From Bacteroidota bacterium (GTDB taxonomy: Bacteria > Bacteroidota > Bacteroidia > UKL13-3): DNA of 15,600 bases. How positions within the stretch are numbered: the first letter of the stretch is position 1; each line of letters starts with the position of its first letter. The DNA lies in the NCBI GenBank assembly GCA_010027395.1, contig RGVD01000035.1, positions 1 through 15,600 of the forward strand, in the 5' to 3' direction. The notes under the pieces are model-generated. The model had not been told where the DNA came from. It worked only from the letters and a program-made list of their open reading frames with translations, and made no database searches. A program made the translations under genes and the position numbers. Positions 1 to 7,683 of the stretch are shown piece by piece.

Positions 1-3000
1 TTTTCGAAAATCATTTTACCTAACACATCATATACACGGTAGCTAATATTTTGTTCACCTATTAATTCTAATTTTAGGTTTAATTTATCATAAGCTGGAA
101 TAGGGTAGATATCCATTTCTGAGATACCATTAATTACCTCATTCACCGCAGTATTAAACAAGGCAATACTCTTTGTTTTTTGAGGACCTACACAGCTATT
201 GCTACCTGTTTCTACCACGCTTAAAGTACCACTCGATGCAGTGGCACTCCACAAAACTTCAATTTGATTGGTACCTTGGCCACTTGAAATAGTGCCAGAT
301 GTTACATTCCATTGGAAACTTGAACCAGCACTTCCTAAGACAGAGTATGACAATTTACTATTTCTATTTGCTGTGCCATTTCCTGAGATATCTGAAGTTA
401 TTGGCTTGGGAATCTTAACCATTACCAAAGAGTCAGAACTGCTAACACATCCACCATTATCAACTTTTACCGCAAACACTCCTGAGTCACCACTAATTAG
501 GCTACTAAGGTTCTGACCCACTATTTCTAATCCATTTTTAGTCCATTGGTTATTCTTGGTTGCACTTGATGTCAAAGTAAAATTAACACCATCGCAGAAC
601 ACATTGCTAGTTAAGCTTTTTGTAATGATAGGTTTTGGAGGATATGAAGAAAGATTTACACTTATTTTATTTGAAACAGCTGCACAACCATTAGGGCTTA
701 CTAGCTTTAAAGTGTAATCACCAACTTGGTTTACATAAATAGAGTTACCTGCATTTGAACCAAATGCTTGGCTGTTTTTATACCATAAAAAATTACCAGT
801 TGCAATGGTATTTAAAGAAAATGAATCATTGGCAGAGCATAATGCATTGGTAGCTCTATTGCTTGTAATACTTGGTGTGGTAGGGGCTTGTTCAACAACC
901 AATAAACTTGTTTTGGTAATGCTATCCGCACCGCTTGCATTACTAATTCTTAAACTAACGTCATATGTACCGGGTTGATTTATTGTGAAACTTGGGTTTT
1001 GATCTCGAGATATTAAGTTAACGCCACTTATCTTCCATTGCCATGAATTGGGAGCATTCTTAGAAGAATCTAAGATTACAAAGGGGGCACCTGTACATAC
1101 TTTAGTTTGTGGTAATGAGAAATTTGCAACTGGTTTAAATGGAACACCTGTAATAGAAATATTATCAAGGTACATATTGTTTCCACCACCACCAATTTGC
1201 TCGAAACGAATTTTGATATTATTTAAACCTACATATGTGTTTAAGTTTACGTTGTAACAAGCCGGACCTATGCCTCCTCCGCACCAATCAGCTGTTTTGG
1301 AAGGTACAAACATTTTAGAATTTGAAAATGAACTAACGGGGACTGAAGCAAAATTTCCAGAACCGTTTTCTCCCTTTGCCAGTATTCGAGTCCATGAATT
1401 TCCGCAATTTGTAGAAATAGAAACCACTAAGGAATCTGCATATAAATCAGGTTTTGAATAAAAAGGAGAATAGGCGTGTTGGAAACTCAATTGAACTGTT
1501 TGGTAACCTGTAAAGGTTAAAACGGGCGTTATTAAATAATCTGACAAAGTAGTTGGGTTATCATAATTATTAATACCTGCTGCAAAATTACCTGGGGTAT
1601 TTCCTGCTACATTAAACAATCGCCAAGTACTGTCATTTCCTGGGTTTTGAACACTCCATAAACCAACAGTTGTGCTGTTTTGTTCAAAATTTTCAATCAA
1701 TGGCAATCCCATTCCACCTACAATTATATAATTATTATAAAACACAGAATCAGTACCTGAGATATTTGATACCACTAGGGCAACTGGGTATGAGCCAGCA
1801 TTAGCATAATTTACTGATGGATTTACAACTGAGGAGGTGCTTGGATTTCCACCTGGGAAATACCATTTGCGATTGGCAGCACCAGCTGAAATGTCATTAA
1901 ATGTGACCGATTGACCAGAACACAGAGTGCGTGAGCTTACATTTAAAGCAACTCCAGGCTTGGTAGTTCTACCACTTAAAATTAGTGAAAAATCTTGTGT
2001 GCTATTTGTTAAAGCACCTTTGTGAGAAACCACCAAAACATAAGTGCCTGCTTGCGGGGCTGACAAAAATATTTGCTCAACATTGTCTCTAAAGTTATCT
2101 CCAGTAGTTGCGGCAGCATTTGGTGAGGCAGGATTCAAAATGAAAGGTTGGAAAATAGTATTATCACTCACCCTTTTCAAACGTATATCTAAATCATTTA
2201 TCAATTTCAAAGCTGTTGGATCAAGCAATCCATCAATTCCAGTTCCTGGAACATCTGTCCAACAAATGGTTGCTCTGATAGGCTTGGTGCCATCTGAAAC
2301 AAAACTATAGGTATAACTAGAACTAGAATTTAATGTTGATTGTACCAACATATTGTTGGTTGAATCTTGTAAATGCTGAACGGCTTTAGCCGTATTCATC
2401 AAGCCCCAACCATAAGTGTAGTCTGGACCCGCATTGCCAGCTTCATCCGCTGTGTGAATGATAAGTCCTTTTAATGAAGAAGCTTTCATAAAACTACCCT
2501 TACGGCTATTGTAAAATTGTTGAATTAACAGTGCTGAACCACTTGCATTGGGTGTTGCCATCGAAGTTCCACTCATGGTTGTATAGCCGGTGCTACTGCT
2601 ATTTGATGTGGAAAAAATATCCACACCACAAGCAACCACATCGGGCTTAATCCTACCATCATCAGTTGGTCCCCAACCACTAAATGAACTCATTACTACG
2701 TCTGAGGGTTTTGTCCAACCATTATTAGTATTGCTGCTTCCAATTTTATTAACTGCACCAATAGTCATTACATTTTTAGCCACCCCTTTATCTGATATAC
2801 AATCATAAGGACCATCTGCAGGTGGCTTATTATTGGTGGGACCTTGCACCCATGAACCGCTTGTATTCCTGTAGTACCAGGTACTACTTGAAGAGTTATC
2901 TCCTCTGTCGTTACCTGCTGCCTTGAATGGCAAATAAAAAGGATTTGAATAACAGATTTGATCCCATCCCTCTGCTTCCGAACTGTATAAACCATATTTA

Positions 3001-3707
3001 TTATCTTCAGTTTGACTTAAAGCGTAATCACCATACCATTCGTTTCTATTATTTGATGAATTGAAAGACCATCCACAAACCAAACCATATGAGTGATTAG
3101 AAATAAGCATACCTGCGGCTGCAGCAGAGGTCATTTCAGCATCATCATTGGTCCAATCATAACTTTTTATCGGTGCTTGAAAGGCGCCTCCTTTTGCATT
3201 CGAGTTAATTCCAAAGGCTGCCATTGTACCCGCCACGTGGGTTGCATGTTCAACACTAGCTGCTGAACCGTCAGGAACGCTTGCTCTGCCCTGAAACTCT
3301 TGGTGACCACTCAGAACTCCACTACCATCCCACACACCCAGTCTGTTGGTTAAACCTTGACCGCTCAGACTTAAACCCAAACTCCCACCAGCCCATACTT
3401 TATCTGTTGAAATGGTTCTGGCAGCGCCAATATTAAAAGTTGTGTTGTATAAAATTAAACCATTTTGAGTAATTCCCGTAGCTTCAATGACCCCACCATT
3501 ATTAGTTAAGGTTCTTGCTGCTTGTCCATTCAATTTCTGCTGAATGAGTGATTTTTTGATTTCATTGTTCTGCTTAAATATACTTATCAAATCGTCATTA
3601 TTCTTAGCTTCACTCGGCTTTCTAAAAACAGGCAGATTTGGAGTTTGTGCAAATAAATTCACAAATGTTGATAGGAAAAGAATGGAGATAAGTATTGTTT
3701 TTTTCAT
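1..3707 (-). CDS. Secreted S8 (subtilisin-like, KP-43-type) serine protease with PKD/Ig-like repeats and T9SS sorting domain, C-terminus cut by window edge
   Basis: An open frame of 1,235 codons runs from the ATG at 3707 off the left edge without a stop. Residues 1-20 form a Sec signal peptide (Lys-Lys, hydrophobic core, ending LFAQ). The catalytic domain shows Asp127 in VWDGSG, His154 in HATHVAG, the oxyanion Asn266 in AAGND and Ser382 in GTSMATP, so the triad is complete. The His motif has Ala where subtilases usually have Gly. Residues about 450-580 resemble the beta-sandwich that follows the catalytic domain in KP-43-like proteases (CWTD, NDLD and NVEQIF motifs). Then come a PKD-like domain (582-665), a MAM/choice-of-anchor-J-like domain (668-855), a second PKD (856-940), two Ig-like modules (940-1105) and a PKD-like module (1105-1185). 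The last visible part, from about 1195 (DIYPIPAYDKLNLKL, then YRVYDVLGK), matches a type A T9SS C-terminal domain; I expect 10-30 more residues. Inferred role: extracellular protein degradation; the substrate is unknown. Confidence 0.93.
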   Translation of the reverse strand, partial: MKKTILISILFLSTFVNLFAQTPNLPVFRKPSEAKNNDDLISIFKQNNEIKKSLIQQKLNGQAARTLTNNGGVIEATGITQNGLILYNTTFNIGAARTISTDKVWAGGSLGLSLSGQGLTNRLGVWDGSGVLSGHQEFQGRASVPDGSAASVEHATHVAGTMAAFGINSNAKGGAFQAPIKSYDWTNDDAEMTSAAAAGMLISNHSYGLVCGWSFNSSNNRNEWYGDYALSQTEDNKYGLYSSEAEGWDQICYSNPFYLPFKAAGNDRGDNSSSSTWYYRNTSGSWVQGPTNNKPPADGPYDCISDKGVAKNVMTIGAVNKIGSSNTNNGWTKPSDVVMSSFSGWGPTDDGRIKPDVVACGVDIFSTSNSSSTGYTTMSGTSMATPNASGSALLIQQFYNSRKGSFMKASSLKGLIIHTADEAGNAGPDYTYGWGLMNTAKAVQHLQDSTNNMLVQSTLNSSSSYTYSFVSDGTKPIRATICWTDVPGTGIDGLLDPTALKLINDLDIRLKRVSDNTIFQPFILNPASPNAAATTGDNFRDNVEQIFLSAPQAGTYVLVVSHKGALTNSTQDFSLILSGRTTKPGVALNVSSRTLCSGQSVTFNDISAGAANRKWYFPGGNPSTSSVVNPSVNYANAGSYPVALVVSNISGTDSVFYNNYIIVGGMGLPLIENFEQNSTTVGLWSVQNPGNDSTWRLFNVAGNTPGNFAAGINNYDNPTTLSDYLITPVLTFTGYQTVQLSFQHAYSPFYSKPDLYADSLVVSISTNCGNSWTRILAKGENGSGNFASVPVSSFSNSKMFVPSKTADWCGGGIGPACYNVNLNTYVGLNNIKIRFEQIGGGGNNMYLDNISITGVPFKPVANFSLPQTKVCTGAPFVILDSSKNAPNSWQWKISGVNLISRDQNPSFTINQPGTYDVSLRISNASGADSITKTSLLVVEQAPTTPSITSNRATNALCSANDSFSLNTIATGNFLWYKNSQAFGSNAGNSIYVNQVGDYTLKLVSPNGCAAVSNKISVNLSSYPPKPIITKSLTSNVFCDGVNFTLTSSATKNNQWTKNGLEIVGQNLSSLISGDSGVFAVKVDNGGCVSSSDSLVMVKIPKPITSDISGNGTANRNSKLSYSVLGSAGSSFQWNVTSGTISSGQGTNQIEVLWSATASSGTLSVVETGSNSCVGPQKTKSIALFNTAVNEVINGISEMDIYPIPAYDKLNLKLELIGEQNISYRVYDVLGKMIFE

Positions 3708-3732
3708 GCTTAATGGATTTTAGATTAATAAC

Positions 3733-3762
3733 CAAAATTAAAATTTAGTTGCAATATATCAA
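3733..3762 (-). promoter_or_regulatory. Bacteroidota-type promoter for the S8 protease gene
   Basis: Read on the minus strand, TTG (3762-3760) is followed after 19 bases by TAATTTTG (3740-3733). This is a full match to the TAnnTTTG -7 box with a -33 TTG at the usual spacing for the primary sigma factor of this phylum. Transcription would begin near 3726, giving a short leader before the ATG at 3707. Predicted from pattern only. Confidence 0.55.
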
Positions 3763-3778
3763 GCTAATTGAAAGTATA

Positions 3779-3807
3779 TTGTTGTACCCTTAATTTTTTT
3801 ATATTTT
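3779..3807 (+). promoter_or_regulatory. Candidate promoter for the pssA-purS run
   Basis: TTG (3779-3781), 18 bases, then TATATTTT (3800-3807) followed by G. This is one base away from the TAnnTTTG consensus. The predicted start of transcription, about 3813, lies roughly 15 bases before the GTG start of pssA. It lies back to back with the protease promoter on the other strand. Confidence 0.38.
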
Positions 3808-3828
3808 GCAAGCAAATTTTACATACTT

Positions 3829-4551
3829 GTGAAGAATCACATTCCTAATGCTATAACCTCGTTTAACCTTTTTTTTGGCTGTTTGTCAATCATAGCTGCA
3901 CTAAACGGAGATCTTACCCAAGCAGGTATTTATATTTCCATAGCAGCCATTCTCGACTTTTTTGATGGATTTGCAGCGAGGGCTCTCAAAGCCCATTCAG
4001 ATATTGGAAAGCAATTAGACTCACTCGCAGACATGGTTAGCTTCGGTGTGGCTCCTGGAATGATTATGTATATGTTGAGTCAAGATTATATGGTGTTTAC
4101 AACTGAATTAACACAACATGTTGCCTTTATCTTTGTTTGCTCATACATTGCCTTTTTGATTCCAATTTTCTCTGCCATCCGCTTGGCAAAATTCAATATC
4201 GATACTCGTCAAACTAACTCATTCATCGGGGTTCCCACCCCCGCAAACACTATTTTCATTGCGGCTATTCCTTATATTATTGAAAATGATTCATGGGGTG
4301 CAGCAGCATTTTTTACCAATAATTGGTTTCTGATTACTTTCCCATTTATATCTGCTTATTTATTGGTGGCAGAATTACCATTATTTGCCCTGAAGTTCAA
4401 AAGTTTAAATTGGAACGACAATAAAATACAGTTTTTATTTTTATTGATTTGTTTGCTCTCGTTGGCAATATTTACCTATTTAGGTGTAGCTTTGTGCATT
4501 GTTTTTTACGTCCTTTTATCCATCATACAAAATAAATTAATAGAGAAATGA
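3829..4551 (+). CDS. pssA: CDP-diacylglycerol-serine O-phosphatidyltransferase (phosphatidylserine synthase)
   Basis: This is an integral inner-membrane enzyme that joins serine to CDP-diacylglycerol to make phosphatidylserine, the precursor of phosphatidylethanolamine. The 240-residue protein carries the complete CDP-alcohol phosphatidyltransferase signature D-x2-DG-x2-AR-x8-G-x3-D-x3-D: Asp43, Asp46-Gly47, Ala50-Arg51, Gly60, Asp64 and Asp68. A second conserved block follows, RLAKFN (118-123) and FIGVPTPA (132-139), which is typical of the PssA branch rather than phosphatidylglycerophosphate synthase. About six to eight hydrophobic segments span the chain, the last ones at roughly 164-182 and 198-235. 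The start is GTG: no in-frame ATG lies upstream, and the residues after the GTG (KNHIPNAIT) match the usual family N-terminus. There is no Shine-Dalgarno. Its TGA stop overlaps the purS ATG by 4 bases, so the two are probably translationally coupled. Confidence 0.95.
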   Translation: MKNHIPNAITSFNLFFGCLSIIAALNGDLTQAGIYISIAAILDFFDGFAARALKAHSDIGKQLDSLADMVSFGVAPGMIMYMLSQDYMVFTTELTQHVAFIFVCSYIAFLIPIFSAIRLAKFNIDTRQTNSFIGVPTPANTIFIAAIPYIIENDSWGAAAFFTNNWFLITFPFISAYLLVAELPLFALKFKSLNWNDNKIQFLFLLICLLSLAIFTYLGVALCIVFYVLLSIIQNKLIEK

Positions 4552-4799
4552 AATTTAAAGCTGAAATAGATATTATGCCTCAAAAAGCTTTGTTAGACCC
4601 ACAAGGTAAAGCCGTTTCGGGCTCAATGAAAAATGTAGGTTTGCCGCAGATTGACCATGTGAGAATTGGCAAACACATTAGCCTTGAGGTAGAAGCAAAT
4701 GATGAAGCTTCTGCTAAAGAATTGGTGGAAACAGCTTGCAAAAAATTGCTGGCTAACTTGATAATGGAAACTTATGAGTTTTCAGTTAAGCCTTTATAA
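4548..4799 (+). CDS. purS: Phosphoribosylformylglycinamidine (FGAM) synthase subunit PurS
   Basis: An 83-residue cytosolic protein of the length typical for PurS. Recognition rests on the N-terminal strand MKFKAEIDIMP, the block LDPQGKAV (16-23), VRIGKHI-LEVEA in the middle and the helix ending CKKLLAN. PurS is the small structural subunit that holds together PurL and the glutaminase PurQ in the fourth step of purine synthesis, converting FGAR to FGAM with glutamine and ATP. PurL and PurQ are not in this window, so they must lie elsewhere. The ATG sits inside the pssA stop (ATGA), which argues for coupled translation with a phospholipid gene and not with a purine operon. The next gene begins 12 bases after the stop. 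Confidence 0.9.
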   Translation: MKFKAEIDIMPQKALLDPQGKAVSGSMKNVGLPQIDHVRIGKHISLEVEANDEASAKELVETACKKLLANLIMETYEFSVKPL

Positions 4800-4811
4800 A
4801 AATCTTAGCTG

Positions 4812-6071
4812 ATGAAAAATATTTTCATCCTTGTTTTCATTCTTTTTTTTCGCCTGTCATTTGGGCAAAATCTTGAATATGCCCGCAGTACAGTTGAAAC
4901 ATTATGTAGCAGAGAATTTGCTGGAAGAGGCTATGTGAATGATGGCAATCAAAAAGCAGCCGATTTCATAAAATCTGAATACAAAAAATTAGGTCTACTG
5001 CAATTTAATAAGGATTATTTTCAGCCATTGGGCTTTCCGGTTGTTTACTACCCTTCAAAAGTAGAATTGAGTGTAGACGATGTGGAATTAGAGCCAGGCA
5101 CCGAATTTATGCTGAACGCTGGCTGCCCTGAGATAAGTGGACGATTTAAAATACTCTATATCGATTCGGCAAGTATTGACAATAGCAATGAGTTCAGAAA
5201 ACTTGAAAGTAAAGCCCGTAACAAGTTTATCTTTTTTGACCAACTTAAAAACACAAAATTTACCCATCCAGAAAGGTTCAAATTGATTTCCAGCAATGCC
5301 ATCAAAGCCAGAGGAATCATTACCCGCGATGTAGAAAAATTTACCTGGAGTGTTCATCCTGAATGGGCCGATTTCCCTGTCGTTCAGATAAAAAAAGGCC
5401 GCTTCTCCCATTTTATGGTCGAACTGAAGATTGACATTGACGCACAATTTAAATTTCACAATACCCAAAACATTGTTGGTTATATTAAAGGTAAAAGCCA
5501 ATCTGATTCATTTATTGTGTTTTCAGCACATTACGATCATTTAGGTATGTTTGGCGAAAAAACCATGTTCCCAGGAGCGAATGACAACGCCAGCGGAGTG
5601 GCCATGATGTTAGATATGGCAGACTATTTCAAGAGCCATCCACCAAAATATTCAATAGCTTTTATTGCTTTTACAGGTGAAGAGATTGGCCTTTTAGGTT
5701 CTTATTACTATACCCAAAACCCTCTATTCCCGCTTAATCAAATAGCTCTGTTACTTAATTTAGATTTAATGGGAACTGGTGACAAAGGTATGACTGCGGT
5801 TAATGCCACTGAGTTTAAAGAAGAATTTTTGATGCTTCAAAATCTTAATGCAGATAGTAATTATTTGGTAACGGTTAATGCTCGTGGTAAAGCTCAAAAT
5901 AGCGACCATTATTTTTTTACAGAGGCGGGTGTAAAGTCATTTTTCTTTTATCTAATGGGTGATTACCACTACTACCATGATGTAGAGGATTCATATGAGG
6001 CGCTCACTTTTTCTAGATATAACGAGGCCTTTCGCCTGATTCGTGATTTTGTTTTAGAGTACCAAAAGTAA
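4812..6071 (+). CDS. Secreted M28-family zinc metallopeptidase (aminopeptidase-like)
   Basis: The 419-residue protein begins with a signal peptide (hydrophobic stretch to about residue 18, SFGQ), so it is exported, probably to the periplasm. The M28 co-catalytic zinc site can be read in order: His240 and Asp242 in SAHYDH, bridging Asp258 in GANDNASG, general base Glu290 and zinc ligand Glu291 in TGEEIG, Asp318 in NLDLMG, and a final His near the C-terminus, most likely His389 in HDVEDS. All six expected positions are present, so it should be active. Residues about 80-215 form a long insert before the catalytic core, where related proteins carry a PA-like domain. No T9SS sorting domain follows the catalytic part. 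M28 enzymes remove N-terminal amino acids from peptides, but the substrate here cannot be read from sequence. It lies 12 bases after purS and is probably cotranscribed with it. Confidence 0.9.
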   Translation: MKNIFILVFILFFRLSFGQNLEYARSTVETLCSREFAGRGYVNDGNQKAADFIKSEYKKLGLLQFNKDYFQPLGFPVVYYPSKVELSVDDVELEPGTEFMLNAGCPEISGRFKILYIDSASIDNSNEFRKLESKARNKFIFFDQLKNTKFTHPERFKLISSNAIKARGIITRDVEKFTWSVHPEWADFPVVQIKKGRFSHFMVELKIDIDAQFKFHNTQNIVGYIKGKSQSDSFIVFSAHYDHLGMFGEKTMFPGANDNASGVAMMLDMADYFKSHPPKYSIAFIAFTGEEIGLLGSYYYTQNPLFPLNQIALLLNLDLMGTGDKGMTAVNATEFKEEFLMLQNLNADSNYLVTVNARGKAQNSDHYFFTEAGVKSFFFYLMGDYHYYHDVEDSYEALTFSRYNEAFRLIRDFVLEYQK

Positions 6072-6078
6072 AAATCTC

Positions 6079-6109
6079 TTGTAAAATTAGGATAGTTCTT
6101 ATATATTTC
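6079..6109 (+). promoter_or_regulatory. Candidate promoter for the GH3-family gene
   Basis: In the 56-base gap before the GH3-like gene, TTG (6079-6081) is followed after 20 bases by TATATTTC (6102-6109), a 7 of 8 match to TAnnTTTG. Transcription would start near 6115, about 13 bases before the ATG at 6128. It would let this gene be expressed apart from the genes upstream. Confidence 0.33.
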
Positions 6110-6127
6110 GCTACACAAATCTCTCTT

Positions 6128-7654
6128 ATGCCTATCATAAATTCTTTGGTTAGCTGGTATCTTAAAAAGCGTGTTCCTGCTATCGAAAGGCTTATGGATA
6201 AACCTCATGCGGTGCAGGAGGAACAATTGATGACACTAATCAAAAGTGCTGAAAATACTGAGTTCGGGAGCATTTATGATTTTAAATCTATAACCGATTA
6301 TGAAGCTTTTCGAAGCCGAGTTCCATTGACCAGCTATGATGAGTTTAAACATTATATTGAAAGACTAAAGCAAGGCGAACAAAACATTATATGGCCGAGT
6401 GAAGTATATTGGTTTGCCAAGTCATCAGGTACCACTAGTGATAAAAGTAAGTTTATTCCAGTGACCTACGAAAGCCTTGATGAATGCCATTTTCAAGGTG
6501 GGAAGGATGCTTTGCTGTTTTATCTTTTGCAAAACCCCAACTCCAATATTTTTGATGGTAAGGGTTTAATTATTGGTGGCAGTCACACCGTAAATAAAAT
6601 GAGCAACGAGTCGTTTTATGGCGACCTATCAGCTGTGATGATGCAAAATATGCCCTTTTGGGCTCATTTTCTTAGAACCCCAGATTTGTCAATAGCCTTG
6701 ATGGATAATTGGGATGATAAGGTTGAAAAAATGGCGCTGTCTACCTTAGACGAAAATGTAACCAACATTTCGGGGGTACCTACTTGGACCATTGTCTTGA
6801 TTGAAAAACTATTCGAACTAACTGGTAAAAAAAATCTAAGCGATATTTGGCCCAACTTAGAATTGTATGTGCATGGGGGTGTAAGTTTCACTCCTTATAA
6901 ACAAAAATTCAAAAGTCTCATACGTTCTTCAGGTGTAAATTACCTTGAGACCTACAATGCAAGCGAAGGATTTATTGGCTTACAAGATGATTTGAAAATT
7001 GATAGTTTATTGCTTATGCTCGACTATGGTATTTTCTTTGAGTTTATGCCCATGAGCGAATATGGAAAGGAGAATCCTAAATGCCTTTCTATTGCAGAAG
7101 TGAAAAAAGACGAAACTTATGCCCTGATTGTAAGCACCAATGCGGGTTTGTGGCGATATATCATTGGTGATACCATTAAGTTTATTGAGCTAAAACCTTA
7201 TCGCTTCAAAATAACTGGGCGTACCAAACATTTTATCAATGCATTTGGTGAAGAATTGATGATAGAAAATGCTGATTTTGCTATTCACAAGGCTTGCGAA
7301 ATTGCCGAAGCATCCATAATAGATTATACCGCTGCACCTATATATTTTAATGAAAATTCTACCCAAAAAGGTGGTCACGAATGGCTAATCGAATTTGATA
7401 AAGAACCATCAGACTTGAATGCCTTTATTGAAGATTTAGATTCATCATTAAAGCAAAGCAATAGTGATTATGAAGCCAAAAGATATAAAGATATGGCTAT
7501 GCAGAAACCTATTGTGAGAAGCATACCAAAAGGCTCTTTTAGGAATTGGCTGAAATATAAACAGAAATTGGGCGGCCAACACAAAATACCAAGGTTGAGC
7601 AATCACAGAGAGGTGGTGGAGGAAGTATTGAAGATTATTTCAAATGCTTATTAG
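6128..7654 (+). CDS. GH3 auxin-responsive-promoter family protein (ANL-type acyl-adenylating enzyme)
   Basis: The 508-residue protein is recognisable as a GH3 family member across its length. It shows the ATP phosphate loop SSGTTSDKSKFIP (99-111), the adenine/acyl-binding YNASEGF (276-282), the ribose-binding region WRYIIGDTI with Asp348, and the hinge motif GRTKHFINAFGEEL (364-377) leading to a smaller C-terminal domain. No signal peptide is seen, so it is cytosolic. Plant GH3 enzymes activate jasmonate or indole-acetate with ATP and couple them to amino acids. Bacterial relatives have the same adenylation machinery, but to my knowledge their substrates are not established. I therefore call the fold and chemistry (acyl-AMP formation, probably transfer to an amine) but not the substrate. 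It sits 56 bases after the M28 peptidase and converges with the barrel gene 30 bases further on. Confidence 0.88.
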   Translation: MPIINSLVSWYLKKRVPAIERLMDKPHAVQEEQLMTLIKSAENTEFGSIYDFKSITDYEAFRSRVPLTSYDEFKHYIERLKQGEQNIIWPSEVYWFAKSSGTTSDKSKFIPVTYESLDECHFQGGKDALLFYLLQNPNSNIFDGKGLIIGGSHTVNKMSNESFYGDLSAVMMQNMPFWAHFLRTPDLSIALMDNWDDKVEKMALSTLDENVTNISGVPTWTIVLIEKLFELTGKKNLSDIWPNLELYVHGGVSFTPYKQKFKSLIRSSGVNYLETYNASEGFIGLQDDLKIDSLLLMLDYGIFFEFMPMSEYGKENPKCLSIAEVKKDETYALIVSTNAGLWRYIIGDTIKFIELKPYRFKITGRTKHFINAFGEELMIENADFAIHKACEIAEASIIDYTAAPIYFNENSTQKGGHEWLIEFDKEPSDLNAFIEDLDSSLKQSNSDYEAKRYKDMAMQKPIVRSIPKGSFRNWLKYKQKLGGQHKIPRLSNHREVVEEVLKIISNAY

Positions 7655-7683
7655 CTCAGTTTTATTGAGATTCTGAAATGGTT

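Noticed and set aside
268..2310. Several open frames on the plus strand across the protease gene
   Set aside because: They lie antisense to a continuous 1,235-codon protease frame with clear domains, have no recognisable protein features, and start without promoters.
7655..7669. Short inverted repeat CTCA-N7-TGAG in the gap between the convergent GH3 and barrel genes
   Set aside because: A 4-pair stem with no T-tract on either side is too weak to call a terminator.
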